From JALXCH01 sp964495805 (GTDB lineage: Bacteria > Calditrichota > Calditrichia > RBG-13-44-9), in contig CAZBWV010000084.1 in the NCBI GenBank assembly GCA_964495805.1, positions 1 to 22,747 of the forward strand: DNA of 22,747 bases, in the 5' to 3' direction. Shown here in pieces: positions 1 to 7,175 of the stretch. A program made the translations under genes and the position numbers. Within the stretch, counting starts at the first letter, position 1. Each line of letters opens with the position of its first letter. A model generated the notes under the pieces. It was not told where the DNA came from, did no database searches, and saw only the letters and a program-made list of their open reading frames with translations.

Positions 1-2652
1 AAAACTACCGGAGCGTTTCTGGATAGCAAAATTGATGTGGAAGAAATACCCGACCTTGACAATTTAACTCCCGAAGTATTTGTTCCTTTTTATGTTCTGT
101 TTGCCACCGTACTGGAACCATACATTATTCCCACACTGCTAAATATATCCAAAAAACACATATTTACCGTTTCGGATGATTTTCGGCTGATCCCACTTGA
201 AGCAGAAGAAGGTGCTGAACACGTTGTGGAAGGTAGTGAGACTTCCCAACCGGAAACAAAGAAAAAATCCCAATCGAATTCTGCAGAGTTCAAAGAAGCG
301 TCTGCACCGTCTGATTCGGAAGGGTCTCCGCCCTCAACTTCTGGTAACCAACAGCCTTCAGCCTCCCCTGAATCTGATGTAAAGAAAGAAAGTAGCAAAA
401 AAGCTGCGAAATCGATGCCTAAAATTCGCAGTGTGGTAAGTAAAAGCAGTACGCTACGGGTGCATGTGGATTTGCTGGATCGACTGATGAACCTGGCTGG
501 AGAGCTGGTTTTAACCCGCAATCAGTTGCTTCAGAATTTCTATTCCAATGAGAACAAAGGATTGGAAAATGCAGTTCAGCGGGTGGATTTGATTACCTCC
601 GAGCTTCAGGAAGCGATTATGTCCACCCGAATGCAGCCGATTGGGATTGTGTTTAACAAATTTCAGCGGGTGGTACACGACCTTTCTAAAAGTTTGGGGA
701 AGCAGGTGCGGTTGGTCACAGAGGGGGAAGATGTTGAGTTAGACAAGACGATTATTGAGGCAATCGGCGATCCGTTAACCCATCTGGTTCGCAATGCGGT
801 GGACCATGGGATTGAATTACCCGAAGTTCGGTTACAAAAAGGGAAAAAACTTCCTGCCACGGTCAAGCTGAGTGCCAAACACGAAGCCGGTCAGGTGATT
901 ATTCAGGTTTCGGATGATGGTTCAGGCATTGATCCGGATAAAATTCGTCAGAAAGCCATTCAATTGAAGCTGGCTCCGAAAGCAAAAATAGAGTCCATGC
1001 CCGATAATGAAGTGATTCGGTTTATTTTTAAGCCAGGATTCTCCACGGCCGAAAAAGTGACCGACGTGTCGGGGCGGGGTGTGGGAATGGATGTGGTGTA
1101 TAGCAACCTATCCCGATTGGGCGGATCGGTGGACATTGAATCACGCCTGGGGAAGGGAACAACCGTATTGATTAAACTGCCTTTGACTCTGGCGATTATT
1201 CCCAGCCTGATTATTGGGGTTCAGAATCTTCGTTTTGCCTTGCCTCAGGTGAATCTTGTAGAGCTGGTTCGCATTTCCGCTTCAAAGGTAAAAGAACGAA
1301 TCGAAAAGATTGAAGATGCGGCAGTGTTACGGCTTCGGGGTGAATTGTTGCCATTAATTCGTGTGTCCGATGCATTGCAAATGAAACGGAAAGTGTACAA
1401 TCCGGTTACCAATGAATATATCGAAGATCGGCGGCAACTCATATACGATCGTCGTAGCCCCGAAATTGGAGAAGAAAACAAAACGGTTCCATCCCAGAAA
1501 AAGGATAAAAGAAAAAATCCGGTGGATAGGCGTCATCACATCCAGAGTGCATATAATATTGTTGTGGTCAATGCAGGCGAGTTGAATTTCGGACTCATTG
1601 TCGATGAGTTACTCGATTCCGAAGAGATTGTGGTGAAACCCCTGGGACGCCATTTAAGAAATTTACCCACCTATGCCGGTGCCACTATATTGGGCGATGG
1701 GCGAGCCGCTTTAATTCTGGATGTAGCCGGAATCAGTACCACCATGAATTTGAAAGTGGTGAAGGATAAAGCAAAAGAAAAGATTAAACATAAGCGTGTT
1801 GCCAAAATACAGGATGCCCAGTCGTTATTACTGGTGAATAATGCCAGGGATGAACAATTTGGAATTCCGTTAGGACTCATATCGCGTCTGGAAAAAATTC
1901 ATCGTGATCAGATTGAATATACCAGCGGTCGGAAAACGATTAAATATCGGGGTGGAAGCCTGATTCTTTGTTCCATTGAAGAGGTAGCCAATGTTAAACC
2001 CCGCGAAGAGGTGGAAAATCCTTACATCCTCATCTTCCCTTTTGCTGGTAAGGAAGTGGGAATTATTGTTTCCGAAATCCTGGATGTGGTGGAGTACACT
2101 GTGAATATTGATGAGGAAACCTTCCGACAACCGGGAATTCTGGGCTCAGCCATCATCGGGGACAAAACCACTCTGTTGTTAAATGTGTATGAAATTTTTT
2201 CCACTTTATTCCCGGATTGGATCGAAGAGAAAAAAGCCACCCTGCAAACGAAACAAAACGATCAGGCAACCATCCTTTTAGTGGAAGATTCCAAGTTTTT
2301 CTTAAACCAGGTCAAAGGTTTTACAGAAGATGCCGGATATCACGTTCTGACTGCTCTGGATGGTGTGCTGGCTATGGAAATCCTGAACAATCCGGAACAT
2401 CAGGTGGATATTGTATTAACCGATATCGAAATGCCCAATATGGATGGTATTGAGTTAACCCGACAAATTCGGAATCATCCGGTGTACGGGAATGTACCGG
2501 TAATTGCATTAACCTCCGTAGCTGCAGAGGAAACAAAACAGAAAGCTCTGGAAGCAGGTGTGGATGATTATTTAATCAAATTAGATCGCGAAAATGTGCT
2601 GGAACGAATTCAATATTTCCTGAATAAATCGAAAAATCAAAAATCGGAATAA
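1..2652 (+). CDS. cheA: Hybrid chemotaxis histidine kinase CheA with two CheW-like domains and a C-terminal receiver (5' partial)
   Basis: Sensor kinase of a chemosensory array. Known CheA proteins autophosphorylate on an N-terminal HPt histidine and pass phosphate to receivers. The frame is open from base 1; the GTG at 37 is only the first possible start seen, and no HPt domain is visible, so the N-terminus probably lies outside the window. Numbering from GTG 37: Ser/Lys/Pro-rich linker about 65-128; dimerisation domain about 130-215; ATPase domain about 216-385 with N-box H-L-V-R-N-A-V-D-H-G (249-258), D-D-G-S-G-I near 293 and G-R-G-V-G-M-D (346-352). A first CheW-like domain (about 385-570) is interrupted by a charged insert (about 450-503) holding three D-R-R motifs. 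A second CheW-like domain follows (about 586-728). The receiver (about 744-865) has E750/D751, phosphoacceptor D796, T826 and K848. The lysine is followed by L-D-R-E instead of the usual Pro. First gene of a che cluster; cheW starts 17 bases downstream. Confidence 0.95.
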   Translation, partial: KTTGAFLDSKIDVEEIPDLDNLTPEVFVPFYVLFATVLEPYIIPTLLNISKKHIFTVSDDFRLIPLEAEEGAEHVVEGSETSQPETKKKSQSNSAEFKEASAPSDSEGSPPSTSGNQQPSASPESDVKKESSKKAAKSMPKIRSVVSKSSTLRVHVDLLDRLMNLAGELVLTRNQLLQNFYSNENKGLENAVQRVDLITSELQEAIMSTRMQPIGIVFNKFQRVVHDLSKSLGKQVRLVTEGEDVELDKTIIEAIGDPLTHLVRNAVDHGIELPEVRLQKGKKLPATVKLSAKHEAGQVIIQVSDDGSGIDPDKIRQKAIQLKLAPKAKIESMPDNEVIRFIFKPGFSTAEKVTDVSGRGVGMDVVYSNLSRLGGSVDIESRLGKGTTVLIKLPLTLAIIPSLIIGVQNLRFALPQVNLVELVRISASKVKERIEKIEDAAVLRLRGELLPLIRVSDALQMKRKVYNPVTNEYIEDRRQLIYDRRSPEIGEENKTVPSQKKDKRKNPVDRRHHIQSAYNIVVVNAGELNFGLIVDELLDSEEIVVKPLGRHLRNLPTYAGATILGDGRAALILDVAGISTTMNLKVVKDKAKEKIKHKRVAKIQDAQSLLLVNNARDEQFGIPLGLISRLEKIHRDQIEYTSGRKTIKYRGGSLILCSIEEVANVKPREEVENPYILIFPFAGKEVGIIVSEILDVVEYTVNIDEETFRQPGILGSAIIGDKTTLLLNVYEIFSTLFPDWIEEKKATLQTKQNDQATILLVEDSKFFLNQVKGFTEDAGYHVLTALDGVLAMEILNNPEHQVDIVLTDIEMPNMDGIELTRQIRNHPVYGNVPVIALTSVAAEETKQKALEAGVDDYLIKLDRENVLERIQYFLNKSKNQKSE

Positions 2653-2669
2653 GGAAACGGATAAGGATC

Positions 2670-3143
2670 ATGAAGGCAAATAAAACAGCATCCGAAGCAA
2701 TGCTAAATGAACCACGAGAACTCTCTGTGTTTCAGATCGGTGATTTGTATTGTGGCATTGATATTAAAGGGATACAGGAAATAAACAGATATCAGGATAT
2801 CACCCCTGTAACTAATGCTCCTTCATATATCAAAGGAATCATCAACCTTCGGGGGAATATAATTACCATTATCGATATGCGAGCCAAATTTGGTCTGGAA
2901 ACGACGTTGGAACCACACCCCGATGCGCGAATTCTGGTGGTAAACGACGGGGAAGAGCAAATCGGGCTTCTGGTGGACCGAATGGTGGATGTGGTTATTG
3001 CCGAGCCGAATGACATTGAACCGCCTCCTTCGAATATACAGGGGGTAGCTGGTACATATTTCTCCAATATTCTTAAGCAGAAAAATAGATTGGTGGCTAT
3101 TTTAAACACAGATGAAATTCTTATGGCCGAAGAAAATCAATAA
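2670..3143 (+). CDS. cheW: Chemotaxis coupling protein CheW
   Basis: Cytoplasmic scaffold that bridges receptors and CheA in the array. The 157-residue length is normal for a single-domain CheW. The usual core can be followed: F-Q-I-G-D-L-Y-C-G-I-D near residue 21, the I-K-G-I-I-N-L-R-G-N block (about 54-63) containing the conserved receptor-binding Arg, I-I-D-M-R, and I-G-L-L-V-D-R-M-V-D (about 97-106). The ATG at 2670 is preceded by ATAAGGA at 2661-2667, a very close ribosome binding site. A second in-frame ATG at 2700 would remove ten residues that are not part of the CheW fold, so the start is uncertain by that much. It follows cheA after 17 bases and precedes the receptor gene after 67 bases, so it should be co-transcribed with both. 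Confidence 0.95.
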   Translation: MKANKTASEAMLNEPRELSVFQIGDLYCGIDIKGIQEINRYQDITPVTNAPSYIKGIINLRGNIITIIDMRAKFGLETTLEPHPDARILVVNDGEEQIGLLVDRMVDVVIAEPNDIEPPPSNIQGVAGTYFSNILKQKNRLVAILNTDEILMAEENQ

Positions 3144-3210
3144 ATGATACAAAATGAAAATGAGCGGTAAAAAAATAAATATGTTGAATAATAAAGGAAG
3201 GGTGTGAACA

Positions 3211-4866
3211 ATGCAAGGGATGAAAGTGAAAACCAAACTCATCGGAATTTCCGTAATTATGGTGGTTATCATTCTGGTTATGATGATTGCAACCTGGTCG
3301 GTTACTTCCAAGCAAAAAAATGACGGACTGATCATTAACCTGGCAGGTCGGCAAAGAATGCTTACCCAGAAAATGACCAAAGAACTTCTGGAATTTGAAT
3401 TGAACAAGCAGCATACGGGATATTCGGATCCCCGACTGGCCGATCAGACGCGAAAGACAATGGAAGTTTTTGATAAGACGCTACAGGCACTTCGGGATGG
3501 CGGAAATGCTCCATCTACTTTAGATCCTGATGGTGCTACCCGCTATTGTCCGCCTGCAAAAGGGGAAATTTATTCCCAGCTCCAGAAGGTGAAAGAAATG
3601 TGGGACATATTCAAACAAAAGGTAGAAGTTGTTCTGAATGAACAGGATACCACCAATGCATCGTTGAACTGGGTACTGGCAAACAATGTTCCTTTGTTGA
3701 CCGCTATGAACAAAGCGGTGACAATGATGCAGCAACAGTCCGAAGGGCGTGTCAAAACGCTGCTTACCTTGCAAATTATTGGATTAATTATCGGAATACT
3801 TTTTGCCCTGTTTGCCATTCAGGTAACCCGCAACATCATCAAACGCCTCCATGTTATTTATAATGTTGCAGAGCGATTGGGAAATGGCGATTTTTCCGTG
3901 AAAATTCAATCCACCGGGAATGATGAGCTGACAGAAATCCTGCATTCTCAGGAGGAAATGATTCAAAAATTTTCTGGAATGGTAAAGAACATTAAAGATC
4001 GTATTCTCAGCTTAAACAGTTCGTCTAATGATTTGTCCAATGCTTCGGATAATTTGCACGAAAATGCCCAGATGTTAAGTGAACGTGCTAATTCGGTAGC
4101 TGCCGCCAGTGAAGAGATGAGTGTGAATATGAGCACGGTTTCCTCTGCGGTAAAACAAACCAGTGATAATATTAAAGTAATTTCCGCTTCCACGGGAGAA
4201 TTGAGTTCTACCGTCAGTGAAATTGCTCAGAATACCGAAAATGCTCGTCAGATTACCCGTCATGCTGTGGATAGTGTTTCGCGTGCTTCCCAGCAGGTAG
4301 GCGCCCTGGGAAGTTCGGCAGATGAAATTGGTCATGTCATCGAAACAATTGTGGAAATTGCCGAGCAGACCAAACTTCTGGCACTGAACGCAACCATCGA
4401 AGCAGCCCGTGCGGGGGAAGCCGGGAAAGGATTTGCCGTGGTGGCAAACGAGGTTAAAGAATTGGCTTCTCAAACCAATAAAGCCACCGAAGATATCCGA
4501 AGTAAGATTGAAACCATCCAGACGGCTGCAAAACAAACGATTGAAGAGATTAACACCATCACCAAAGTCATTGAACATGTGGACGAAATTGTTAATACCA
4601 TTGCCTCTGCGGTGGAAGAACAATCCATTACTACCCGAGATATTGCTGCAAATGTCCGGCAAACTACCGATGCAACCGAAGAAATTGCCAACAATGTGAA
4701 TCAGGCCGCTGAAGCCTCCAACATGGTGGCGCAGGAAATCGCATCGGTTACCCAGGCCAGCATGGACTTGAATGCCATCAGTGCTACGCTTCAGAATAAT
4801 GCGAAGGCGCTGGCTCAGGTGAGTCGAGAAATTAGTGATCTGATGAGTATTTTTAAATTTGACTAA
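3211..4866 (+). CDS. Methyl-accepting chemotaxis protein with PilJ/NarX-type sensor region
   Basis: Transmembrane chemoreceptor, 551 residues. A first membrane helix (about 9-30) is followed by a periplasmic segment (about 31-182) that begins with N-L-A-G-R-Q-R-M-L-T-Q-K (43-54). This is the signature of the PilJ/NarX type IV pili methyl-accepting N-terminal family. A second membrane helix (about 184-205) leads into a HAMP domain (about 205-258) and a long signalling coiled coil. The conserved hairpin tip that contacts CheA and CheW lies at about 382-420 (E-I-A-E-Q-T-K-L-L-A-L-N-A through G-K-G-F-A-V-V-A-N-E-V). Gln/Glu pairs in the flanking helices are candidate methylation sites for CheR and CheB encoded just downstream; no C-terminal CheR-tethering pentapeptide is present. 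Start ATG 3211 has AAAGGAAGGG at 3193-3202. The PilJ-type sensor suggests a surface-motility input, but the ligand cannot be read from sequence. Confidence 0.94.
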   Translation: MQGMKVKTKLIGISVIMVVIILVMMIATWSVTSKQKNDGLIINLAGRQRMLTQKMTKELLEFELNKQHTGYSDPRLADQTRKTMEVFDKTLQALRDGGNAPSTLDPDGATRYCPPAKGEIYSQLQKVKEMWDIFKQKVEVVLNEQDTTNASLNWVLANNVPLLTAMNKAVTMMQQQSEGRVKTLLTLQIIGLIIGILFALFAIQVTRNIIKRLHVIYNVAERLGNGDFSVKIQSTGNDELTEILHSQEEMIQKFSGMVKNIKDRILSLNSSSNDLSNASDNLHENAQMLSERANSVAAASEEMSVNMSTVSSAVKQTSDNIKVISASTGELSSTVSEIAQNTENARQITRHAVDSVSRASQQVGALGSSADEIGHVIETIVEIAEQTKLLALNATIEAARAGEAGKGFAVVANEVKELASQTNKATEDIRSKIETIQTAAKQTIEEINTITKVIEHVDEIVNTIASAVEEQSITTRDIAANVRQTTDATEEIANNVNQAAEASNMVAQEIASVTQASMDLNAISATLQNNAKALAQVSREISDLMSIFKFD

Positions 4867-4905
4867 TGATTTGTGAACTTGAATAAAATGGTCAGGAAAA
4901 AGATT

Positions 4906-5976
4906 ATGCTGCGTGTATTAATAGTAGATGACACAGCTCTGTATCGGAAGATTCTTCGGGACGTATTGGAAAATATTCCCGGGGTGCAAGTTGTGGGCAC
5001 TGCATACAATGGTAAAATCGCCCTGGAAAAAATTGATATGCTTCAACCGGATCTGGTTACCCTGGATGTGGAAATGCCCGAAATGAATGGATTGCAAACT
5101 CTGGAGCACCTTCGGCTTCGGAAGCAAAAGCCCAGAGTAATTATGGTGAGTTCTTTAACGAAAAAGGATGCAATGGTCACCATGCGGGCATTGCACCTGG
5201 GAGCGTTTGATTTTATTACCAAACCTGATGGTGGCAGTATTGCCAGCAACGTAAAGGAGTTAACCGAGCAGTTTACTCCCAAAATAGAAGCGTTGCTCCG
5301 CCAGAAGCAAGCATCTGTTCACCCGTCCTATTCTGTTACTCCGAAGGATCAGTCAGCCCGATCTTATTCTCCGCCTACAGGTACGATAAAAACGCCACCG
5401 CGGCCCCGGGCTGTGGTGGTGGGAATCTCCACCGGTGGACCCAAAGCCCTGGGGGAAATTATCCCCAGGTTTCCGGCCAACTTTCCGGTACCCATTTATA
5501 TTGTTCAACATATGCCACCTGTGTTTACCCGAGCGCTGGCTGAGTCCTTAAATAAAAAAAGTTCCATTACTGTGGTGGAAGCAGAAAACAATATGACCGG
5601 TCAACCTGGCCATGTTTATATTGCTCCGGGGAATAAGCAGATGAAAATTATCCACAACGGACCATTTGGTGCCATTCAGTTAACCGATGATCCGCCCGAA
5701 AACTTCTGTAAACCCTCTGCCGATTATCTCTTCCGTTCCGCCGGAAAAACATTTGGCGCTCATGTATTGGGCGTCATTATGACCGGAATGGGACGTGATG
5801 GGACCAAAGGTCTGGAAGTGATGAAGCAGGAGGGCGCATATGTGATTGCCCAGGACCAGGAAACCAGTACGGTATTTGGTATGCCTATGGAAGCCATTAA
5901 AGCAGGTGTGGTGGATGAAGTATTACCGTTGCAACAGATACCAGATAAAATTATTCAAATTGTAACGAAGAATTGA
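4906..5976 (+). CDS. cheB: Protein-glutamate methylesterase/glutaminase CheB
   Basis: Response regulator that demethylates and deamidates receptor glutamates; its activity rises on phosphorylation by CheA. The start is set at ATG 4906, giving 356 residues beginning M-L-R-V-L-I-V-D-D. AGGA at 4894-4897 gives 8-base spacing, and the receiver fold begins at once. A GTG at 4873 and an ATG at 4888 in the same frame add residues with no better ribosome site. The receiver (1-120) has the V-D-D pair, phosphoacceptor D54 in L-D-V-E-M-P and K106 in I-T-K-P. After a Pro/Ser linker (about 135-165) comes the esterase domain with the catalytic triad: S175 in G-I-S-T-G-G-P, H202 in V-Q-H-M-P-P and D298 in M-T-G-M-G-R-D-G. 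All key residues are present, so the enzyme should be active. It lies 39 bases after the receptor stop. Confidence 0.95.
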   Translation: MLRVLIVDDTALYRKILRDVLENIPGVQVVGTAYNGKIALEKIDMLQPDLVTLDVEMPEMNGLQTLEHLRLRKQKPRVIMVSSLTKKDAMVTMRALHLGAFDFITKPDGGSIASNVKELTEQFTPKIEALLRQKQASVHPSYSVTPKDQSARSYSPPTGTIKTPPRPRAVVVGISTGGPKALGEIIPRFPANFPVPIYIVQHMPPVFTRALAESLNKKSSITVVEAENNMTGQPGHVYIAPGNKQMKIIHNGPFGAIQLTDDPPENFCKPSADYLFRSAGKTFGAHVLGVIMTGMGRDGTKGLEVMKQEGAYVIAQDQETSTVFGMPMEAIKAGVVDEVLPLQQIPDKIIQIVTKN

Positions 5977-6277
5977 AAGACTTTACGAAGATCAAGGGAT
6001 ATTGGGAAAGAAAACATCGGTATCGTTAAAATAGGAATAGCTAACCGGACGAGAAGCTGGTGCTGAAAATAAGGAGTTAATCCGGTTTGTTACAATATTG
6101 ATGAAAAAGTAAATGCTGATCCAGAAAAGTGATAAAGCCCTGCGATAAAGCAGGGGGAATAAAGCCGATAGGAATGTTCCGGGGGGAGTGAACAAAACCA
6201 AAGTAAGTACACCCACCCCGCAAAATGCGACGAATGTGCAAATAGGGAGATTAATTTTAGCAAACAGGTAAAAATCC
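5977..6277 (+). other. 301-base gene-free leader between cheB and cheR with three possible hairpins
   Basis: I find no convincing gene on either strand. The + strand is purine-rich. Three paired elements can be seen. AACCGGA at 6043-6049 pairs perfectly with TCCGGTT at 6081-6087. CCCTGC at 6138-6143 pairs perfectly with GCAGGG at 6150-6155 across a 6-base loop. An imperfect stem joins 6180-6190 to 6210-6220, with two mismatches. No T-run follows any of them, so they do not look like intrinsic terminators. They could belong to a structured 5' leader of cheR, an RNA-processing region that separates cheB from cheR expression, or chance. It matches no riboswitch class I can recall. Confidence 0.4.
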
Positions 6278-7111
6278 ATGTTACGAATTCAAAAAGAAGA
6301 AATACCCATTATTACCCAATATGTTAAGGAATTAACCGGAATTGTGCTGGACCAATCGAAAACGTATTTAATCGAAAGCCGGTTGGGTCCGCTGGCATCG
6401 GAACTGGGTTGTAAAAGTTACCGTGAGTTATATGAGCGAGCAAAATCGGATTTCAGTAAACGAATTCGCAATCGGATTATTGATGCTATCACAACCAACG
6501 AAACTTTCTTTTTTCGGGACAATTCACCTTTCGAATTGCTAAAATATAAAATCTTGCCAGATACATTCGACCGATTAGAAGAGGAACACCGTAAAGATCT
6601 CAAAATCTGGAGCGCAGCTTGTTCCACCGGTCAGGAAGTTTATAGTATTGCCATTATTTTGAAGGAACTATTAGGAAATAATATTCGACAATGGAATATC
6701 AAACTGTTGGGAACCGACATATCGGATGCAGCCATCACTCAGGCAAGTTACGGAAGGTATAATCATACTGAAATTAGCCGGGGGTTATCGCCTGCCTTGC
6801 TTCAGAAATATTTTATTCAGGAAGGCAAGTATTGGCGTGTAAAAGATGAAATTCGTGCCATGGCAACCTTCCGAAGGCAAAATCTTTTTGATCCCTTTCT
6901 GGGAATGCCCCGATTCGATATTATTCTCTGCCGTAACGTCATGATCTATTTTAGCATTGAAGACAGACGAAAACTTTTCAATAAAATTGCCAATCAGCTG
7001 GTACCTAAGGGGATTCTCATTATTGGTGCCACCGAATCCCTCATGGGAATTACAGATCGATTTGAGCGGAAGAGTTATATGCGCTCTTTTTATTATCAGT
7101 TGAAAGAGTAA
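6278..7111 (+). CDS. cheR: Chemotaxis protein methyltransferase CheR
   Basis: SAM-dependent methyltransferase that methylates receptor glutamates and opposes CheB. The 277-residue length is typical. An N-terminal helical domain (about 1-75) precedes T-T-N-E-T-F-F-F-R-D (78-87), the conserved CheR block near the substrate site. The SAM-binding motif follows (W-S-A-A-C-S-T-G-Q-E-V-Y-S-I, about 110-123). Further CheR blocks are L-G-T-D-I-S (about 144-149) and C-R-N-V-M-I-Y-F (about 218-225). ATG 6278 has only a weak AGG upstream, but the CheR fold begins right there and no better start exists. Unlike the other che genes it sits behind a long 301-base leader, so its expression may be set separately. 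Confidence 0.94.
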   Translation: MLRIQKEEIPIITQYVKELTGIVLDQSKTYLIESRLGPLASELGCKSYRELYERAKSDFSKRIRNRIIDAITTNETFFFRDNSPFELLKYKILPDTFDRLEEEHRKDLKIWSAACSTGQEVYSIAIILKELLGNNIRQWNIKLLGTDISDAAITQASYGRYNHTEISRGLSPALLQKYFIQEGKYWRVKDEIRAMATFRRQNLFDPFLGMPRFDIILCRNVMIYFSIEDRRKLFNKIANQLVPKGILIIGATESLMGITDRFERKSYMRSFYYQLKE

Positions 7112-7175
7112 GTAGCGAATCCTATCCGCTACGTGCATTGGAACAACCGGATGGAAAAGAAAAAGGGGGAATCCG

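Noticed and set aside
37..39. GTG 37 as the true start of cheA
   Set aside because: The frame is open to base 1 and no HPt domain is present in the visible part, so the gene most likely begins upstream of the window.
4075..4662. Minus-strand 195-codon frame
   Set aside because: It is wholly inside the conserved signalling domain of the receptor gene and is a shadow of it.
4873..4905. GTG 4873 as the start of cheB
   Set aside because: It adds eleven residues before the receiver fold. ATG 4906 has AGGA at good spacing and starts directly at the first beta strand.
6138..6155. CCCTGC/GCAGGG hairpin as a terminator between cheB and cheR
   Set aside because: The stem is followed by GGGAATAAA, not a T-run.
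5992..6279. Minus-strand 95-codon frame between cheB and cheR encoding a hydrophobic peptide with two possible membrane helices
   Set aside because: Its ATG lies inside the cheR start with no ribosome site. The hydrophobic content follows from reading the complement of a purine-rich stretch (many TTY codons). Opposite in direction to every other gene. I cannot fully exclude it.
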